Source: Neckera pumila
Lineage: Eukaryota > Streptophyta > Bryopsida > Hypnales > Neckeraceae
Direction of reading: 5' to 3'
Assembly: GCA_963969595.1 (NCBI GenBank)
Contig: OZ018408.1
Coordinates: 13,327,823-13,391,822 of the forward strand
DNA length: 64,000 nt
Shown: one piece after another, positions 58,973 to 64,000 of the stretch
How the letters are laid out: each line of letters begins with the position of its first letter
How positions within the stretch are numbered: the first letter of the stretch is position 1
Made by a program: the position numbers and the translations under genes
The notes under the pieces: model-generated
What the model was told of the DNA's origin: nothing
Databases searched by the model: none
Seen by the model: the letters and a program-made list of their open reading frames with translations, nothing else

Positions 58973-59864
58973 TCTCTAAAGAATCAAATGTCCTCTCAAC
59001 AAACAAATGAAAGTTCAAGCACGTTCCTATGATCTCAATTTTTGATATAAATTTTTGAAGATAATAACACATATTATCTTTAGAAGAATAGATTTTTAAT
59101 TCCAATCAAAGTCCAAGAGCAATAATTATGTGACACTGAACTACAAATGCTCAATTCTAGGTAGGAAAAAACATCACAAAAATTCAAAATAATTGTTTTT
59201 TCTTTCATATTTTGTTTATTAAGGAAAATATTTTTATCTACATAGAAGGTTTAATTCATTCTATTTGGATTTGTGATGAGAAAGTAATGGGGCATCTTGT
59301 TGGCTGGCAATTAGAACATCTATTGAAAAGCTAATGTATTGAGTTCCTTTTTAAACTCAATTTTCACAATTTTTGAAAAGCAAAAACTTAACATGGTTTA
59401 ATTTGTTTGCTAGAACAATATCACCATTGGAATTAAGTTAATCTAGTTCCATCTCAAAATTGTTAACAATTTACAATAGTTTTTTCTTCTATCTTGTTTG
59501 TACTTTTGCTTATGAAAATCAATGTTGCTGTTTAAATTGTTTTTACAAGATTTGACTCAATTCTTCCTCATAGTTTTTTAAATTCAAAATCTATATGCAA
59601 AAAATTTATGTTGAGAAGATTCATTGCTTTATAATATTGTCTCACAAGGTGCAAGGAAACAAGTTCACTTTAATTGCAAATATCTTACAATTGATGAGGT
59701 CTATTTTTTCTAAAATCTCTTCTACAAAATTTTACACTAGTTAATTCCAAGATTCTATGGTTAAATATGCCAATTTTTTTTTTATTTTTTTTATTTTGCA
59801 CTTTGAAATAAAAGTGCCATTTTTGAATATTTTCTAATAAAAAATGACCTTGGTCCTTTAGAGG
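58973..59864 (+). mobile_element. TTAA element crossing the right-arm boundary
   Basis: Left TTGA (decayed) at 58969-58972 then TCTCTAAAGAATC; right end (reverse complement) CTCTAAAGGACCAAGGTC with TTAA at 59865-59868. It is the uninterrupted counterpart of 49720-50950. Confidence 0.75.
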
Positions 59865-60371
59865 TTAATATTTCTTACCTTTGCAAGATAAGTGTGGACT
59901 TGCAAAATCTACTAACACAAAGCATTATTGGAAAAAAGATTGAATGTTAAATAAGATAATTGACCCTCTTTGTGACACAATCTGTGATTGTGCCTACTTT
60001 AGGCGATGAATTTTTTTGCTCATAGAAAAATCTAAGAAAAAAAAATACCAATTGAAAATTAAATTTTTCAACAAAACAAAGAGTTTATTTTTAATTTTTG
60101 ATGTGTGTGGACCACATAACTCATAAGTGCCATAAGCTCACCTCCAAATCAACAAAAAGTACATCTACATTGATCATCTTACTCATACATCTAAAATGAC
60201 CACAATGTTATCCTAAGACAATCACAACATTGTATATCTCAGTGCCATGTTCTTTGATATTTTTTCATCCAAAAGTTACAAGACTCTATTATTGCTATTA
60301 AATCATTCCAATTGTAATTGTCACTTGCACACCTCCAACAATGCCCGTGAGCTTATTTACTCAAAAGAATA

Positions 60372-61087
60372 CAATGGGGGGACAAAAGTATCGTCGCCCC
60401 CCTTTTGCTCCCACAAAAATGCCCCCGTTTTCAAACACTATTTTTTATTATTTTTATGTGATTCTTGGATCATAGAATTCCTACTTAGTCCCAAATAAGC
60501 GTACCAAATTTCAACTTCAAAAAAGCAAAACTCCATTTCTGGTGAATTTTTAAAGTCTATTTGGGATGACAATGTCCTAATTTTGGAAAATAGATATATT
60601 TTTTATTGTAATTAGATATTGGCAAGGCAATTGTACCATCATACGCAAATGTAAAAAACTAGATATAATTTGAAGGTTAAATAGAAAAATCTAATTACAG
60701 TTAAAATATATCTATTTTCCAAAATTGGGACATTGTCGCCCCAATATTGAATTTTTTATAGAGGGGGCTGCAAATCTTTTTTGGAGATGTTTGTTGAAAG
60801 TAAAAAGTGCGTATGGATATTTCCTACATATCCCCGCAATTGAATTTACAAGTTTCATCATTCAATATTTTCAAAAAAATATTATGTAAAACCATGAAAA
60901 CGGATTTAAAAATTCACCAAAAATGGAGTTTTGCTTTTTTGAAGTTGAAATTTGGTAAGCAAGATTGGAACTAAGTAGGAATACAATGATCCAAGAATTA
61001 CACAATAATAATAAAAGAAAGTGTTTGTAAAAGGGGGCATTTGTGTGGGAACAAAAGGGGGGCAACAATACTTTTGTTCCCCCATTG
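60372..61087. mobile_element. 716-bp foldback MITE with TA target, absent from the other arm
   Basis: TIR CAATGGGGGGACAAAAGTAT (left), CAATGGGGGAACAAAAGTAT (right, complemented), flanked by TA at 60370-60371 and 61088-61089. Most of the element folds back on itself. The left arm has the empty site (TCTAAATGTACACTTTC near 49203-49219). The core is related to 19211-20091. Confidence 0.92.
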
Positions 61088-62742
61088 TACATTTAGACTT
61101 CTTGCATGGCATTACTTTTTCAAACTAGACTTGCCTTGGCATGGATTTGACGGTACTCATTTTACAAGAGTCAATTTTTTTTATATCACAAGGTCATTTA
61201 CCTCTTGTATGTCAAAGTGTCTATAAAACATGGACAAAGACAATGCATAGAACAAATGCATATAAATATGGTATTTTGTTTTTCTACTTCATATCTCTAT
61301 CTTTTTGTCATTAGTGTGATGGTTTTCCATCATTTTCATTGCTTGGATTAAAAACATTCTTTTTACAAATATTTCAAAAATTAGGAAGTAGAAGTCGCTA
61401 GAAGAAAACCCTTGTTAGATAACAACAAAACCTCATGAATTATTAGTGTAGTTTTATCCACTTTTGGATAAAATATCAAAATAAAAGCAAGAAAGTCACC
61501 TTATAAAGGTCGTTGCTACCTTTTGGGATTAAAAAATGTTATTGAAGAAGACTGTTGTAATTTATTTCAAAATTCAAATCCAATATTTCACAATAGTTAG
61601 ACTTTTCCATTTGAATCCCTTGACAAATAGTCTCTCTAAAGTATAATAATGTCTAAGTTAATTCATATACAGACATACATATACATATATATTTGAACTT
61701 CATAAATATTGTAAAGAATCACAGATGAATCTCGTGATAATGTTAGCACATCTAAGGTAGTTTGCTCTAAAAGTGAATATTTTCTAGAAGAAAATTTAAC
61801 TTAGAGGTACACTTTGCTTTCTTCAATGAACCAATAGTGTACATTTTAGAAGGTGACTGCTTTTAATGACCACTGCCTTTTAACTTTAAAAATTTGAAAC
61901 TAATTCACCAAAGGTCCCAAAACAATGAAACAACTTGGTTAGATGCTTATTCCACTTTTCTCCAAGCTACAAAAATACACTGAAAATTGTTTTGAGGAGT
62001 TTAACTTCTTCCAAAATATAATCCGCTTTTAAAAGGTTGCTTCAAAGAAATTTTACATGCATGTAATGATTGTGAAGCTCAAAAGTTGTAATATCACCAT
62101 AACATGCCTTTAGGATCATCTGTGTAAGCTAGAAAGTTTTGCAAGTTTATATACATATCAATTGTCGAAAATTTCAAGGACATCAAGCTACTTTATGGGA
62201 TTAATCTTTATTGTCTAGAGAATTATCATGGGGCTAAATTCTATTACGCACACTCGAGACATATATGTACAAAATAGGAACAATGATTTCCACTAACAAA
62301 AATTTAGCATATATGAGTTGATACATTGGTAGTATAATAAGTGTAGATATTGAGGGGATGATTGTTGTATGATTTTGAAAAAGAATCATGAATTGATTTT
62401 GAAGTAAGTTATAACAAAGAATCATGTTTTTATTCTATTTCTTGTTTCACATTTCATGTCTATTTGAAATTCTCATATATTCTTAAATATATAATTTAAA
62501 TCTTTTAAAATAAAAATTATGTTTATGACAATAGATGAATGCCTTTTCTTTTTTTTAATATTGCAACAACAATGAGACACCAAATTTGAAATTGAACTTA
62601 TTTAACATGCATTGCAATTGCAATAAATTTCTTCATGTGCACTTTTCAACAGACTTTTCATATGCTATGTGCACTTTTAACTAAATTAGTATTTGCTATT
62701 CTTTATTTTCTAAATAAAAAACAGGTAAAACTAATCCAGACA

Positions 62743-62964
62743 TTATGTATTATGTCTAGAAGATAAATTGAAGGTAACACTTCTATATCGTGCAACTGGC
62801 ACATGATAGAATTTGTTTGAAATGGAAATTCTTGCTTGTTTGATCGTGCAACTTGCTTTGAGCAAATCCTTATTCTTCATTGTGTTCCATTGCCTAAATT
62901 GTATAATGCATTGCTTGCGTAGAGCTGGACGATGAATATGGTAGAACCACCTATAATTGACCAT
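62743..62964 (-). CDS. inverted-arm counterpart of the short ORF at 47332
   Basis: 73 codons, same frame and length as 47332-47553, two amino-acid differences. No motif recognised; likely a chance ORF in the duplicated flank. Confidence 0.15.
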   Translation of the reverse strand: MVNYRWFYHIHRPALRKQCIIQFRQWNTMKNKDLLKASCTIKQARISISNKFYHVPVARYRSVTFNLSSRHNT

Positions 62965-63330
62965 TTAAGCAATTTCACACATGTTTCGGAGCAATATAAG
63001 GCAATGCAAATTTTTTGCCATATAGGAAGATAGAAATCACGGAGTTGCAAATATTTTGGGTAATTTAATGCCTTGAATTGAAATTACTATGAGTTTTGGA
63101 TGCCAAACGATTGTCTAAACCTATATCTGATGTCTAGATTTTTCCAATTCCGATCATTCAAGAACTACTTCCTTGCTCACTACTTCAAGACATGTGTCAT
63201 GACTTTATTAGTCCCAACCTTGAAAATGAGAGAAAAACACATTCTAAGCTTTGGTTGGAAATCTTTTCCAACCAAGGTTGGAAATAACTGCACCCTACAG
63301 GTTGGATATGGATCCCTAGAATAGGTGGTT

Positions 63331-64000
63331 CTATACTTCTATTGTAGTTAAAGGTTTACAAGTTGACATAAAAGTAGAATGGTTTTGATGTAAGCTTGGA
63401 TTGGCTTTGAAAAAGGGATGGTGTAAGGCTTCTAATGCAGTGAGGCGCTTTTGCGGATTCCAAACTATCAATGATTCAATCAAATCCAAGGCTAAATCAC
63501 TTGCATAGGGAATGTAACTTGCAAGGCTGGCCAATGGGAGTGTATTTAAGAACTCAAAGTTGCAAGCATTTGCAAGCCTACATCCTTCTTTCCAATCTTG
63601 TTTCCCATAATCAGGTGAACCAAGTACTGCAGAAATGATATCAAGTTGACTTTCTTCATTTGCACCACAAAAAAGGGGTCTAGATCGAAACATCTCTGCC
63701 ATAATGACCCCTAAAGACCACATGTCTGTACATGTTGAATAAGATGGAGAATAAAGTAGAATCTCGGGTGCTCGATACCAGAGGGTGCACATATTGGTGG
63801 TGTTGCATCCGCACGTGCAATCTTCTTTTCCACAATATCCCAAGCTATTTGCGGGCATAGTGGTGTTATTTAAACAAAGGCCCATCTTCTTGGATAGACC
63901 AAAGTCAGCTAGCTTCAAGGTCCCTTCATTGGCTAGTATGTTATCAGGCTTAAGATCACGATGAACATAATGCTTGCTATGCATGTAGGCCATTGCCTGA
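63331..64000 (-). CDS. second copy of the RCK-type kinase, 5-prime part beyond the window
   Basis: Inverted copy of the kinase at 45958, readable from about residue 115 to the stop (220 residues from the internal Met). The ORF is open. By eye it differs from the other copy at 14 nucleotides over about 663 (about 98 percent identity): 8 amino-acid changes and 6 silent. This copy keeps the canonical HRDLKPDN, where the other has Leu for Pro, and retains DFG, the same Cys-rich activation insertion, APE and DMWSLG. The other replacements are L/M, N/S, S/P, N/D, H/N, I/L and I/T. It sits in the right arm of a large inverted repeat, convergent with the first copy. Whether its N-lobe is intact cannot be seen. 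Confidence 0.85.
   Translation of the reverse strand, partial: QAMAYMHSKHYVHRDLKPDNILANEGTLKLADFGLSKKMGLCLNNTTMPANSLGYCGKEDCTCGCNTTNMCTLWYRAPEILLYSPSYSTCTDMWSLGVIMAEMFRSRPLFCGANEESQLDIISAVLGSPDYGKQDWKEGCRLANACNFEFLNTLPLASLASYIPYASDLALDLIESLIVWNPQKRLTALEALHHPFFKANPSLHQNHSTFMSTCKPLTTIEV

Larger units (their letters stand above)
59474..64000 (-). repeat. right arm of the kinase-bearing inverted repeat
   Basis: Reverse complement of 46292-50950. It contains the second kinase copy, a 716-bp foldback insertion (60372-61087) absent from the left arm, and a TTAA element that continues leftward beyond the arm boundary to about 58973. About 8.5 kb of different sequence separates the arms. Confidence 0.9.

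Noticed and set aside
1..64000. LTR retrotransposons or reverse transcriptase
   Set aside because: No RT, integrase or protease motifs and no long direct terminal repeats were recognised.
1..64000. tRNA or rRNA genes
   Set aside because: No GGTTCGANTCC-type B box with a foldable cloverleaf and no rRNA core sequence seen on either strand.

Overview
This is AT-rich, repeat-saturated eukaryotic nuclear DNA. I see no rRNA, tRNA, operon, CRISPR or bacterial gene layout. Only one gene model is convincing: an intronless protein kinase at 45958-46965 (+), with a second copy at 63331 running off the window end (-). Most other ORFs are short, unsupported by any motif and scattered over repeats. CACTA ends of the CACTACAAGAAA type are typical of plant-lineage elements, and the kinase belongs to the MAK/ICK/MOK (RCK) group linked to cilia. 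An alga or land plant is therefore a reasonable guess, but the window does not prove the lineage.

Layout. 1-8.8 kb: unassigned DNA, two Stowaway-like MITEs (1473-1824, 2425-2770), one TTAA element (2908-3828), a diverged copy of the kinase 3-prime flank (about 4005-4440) and a small MITE (7913-8046). 8.8-19 kb: a MITE with an A31/T22 tract, a truncated foldback, a TTAA element (11600-12314), a nested foldback pair (14870-15198) and a GC-rich island (15.9-16.45 kb). 19-35 kb: an intact foldback MITE (19211-20091), a run of TTAA elements, one of them split by a 2.7-kb CACTA element (23420-26149), and a MITE with a 105-bp tandem repeat (28597-29078). 35-39.6 kb: mostly featureless AT-rich DNA. 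39610-43266: a 3.66-kb element with TIRs flanked by TA, 177-bp subterminal repeats and an iteron-like array of GACAAATTGTC palindromes. This is the most unusual structure here. 43.5-52.7 kb and 59.5-64 kb: two levels of duplication. An inverted repeat carries the two kinase copies (46292-50950 and 59474-64000+), and a direct duplication (about 43458-44972 and 50945-52640) abuts the left arm. 53.7-58.5 kb: MULE-like MITEs with 10-bp target duplications, other foldbacks and another TTAA element.

How it fits together. The sequence is mainly a record of DNA-transposon activity. Because blocks are duplicated inside the window, several insertions have an occupied and an empty version side by side. 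These pairs fix the target sites directly: TTAA for the commonest family (piggyBac-like ends CCCCTAAAGG), TA for several foldback/MITE families and TGT for the CACTA element. No transposase ORF is visible for any family, so all elements appear non-autonomous. All comparisons were done by eye; identities and far ends of decayed copies are approximate.
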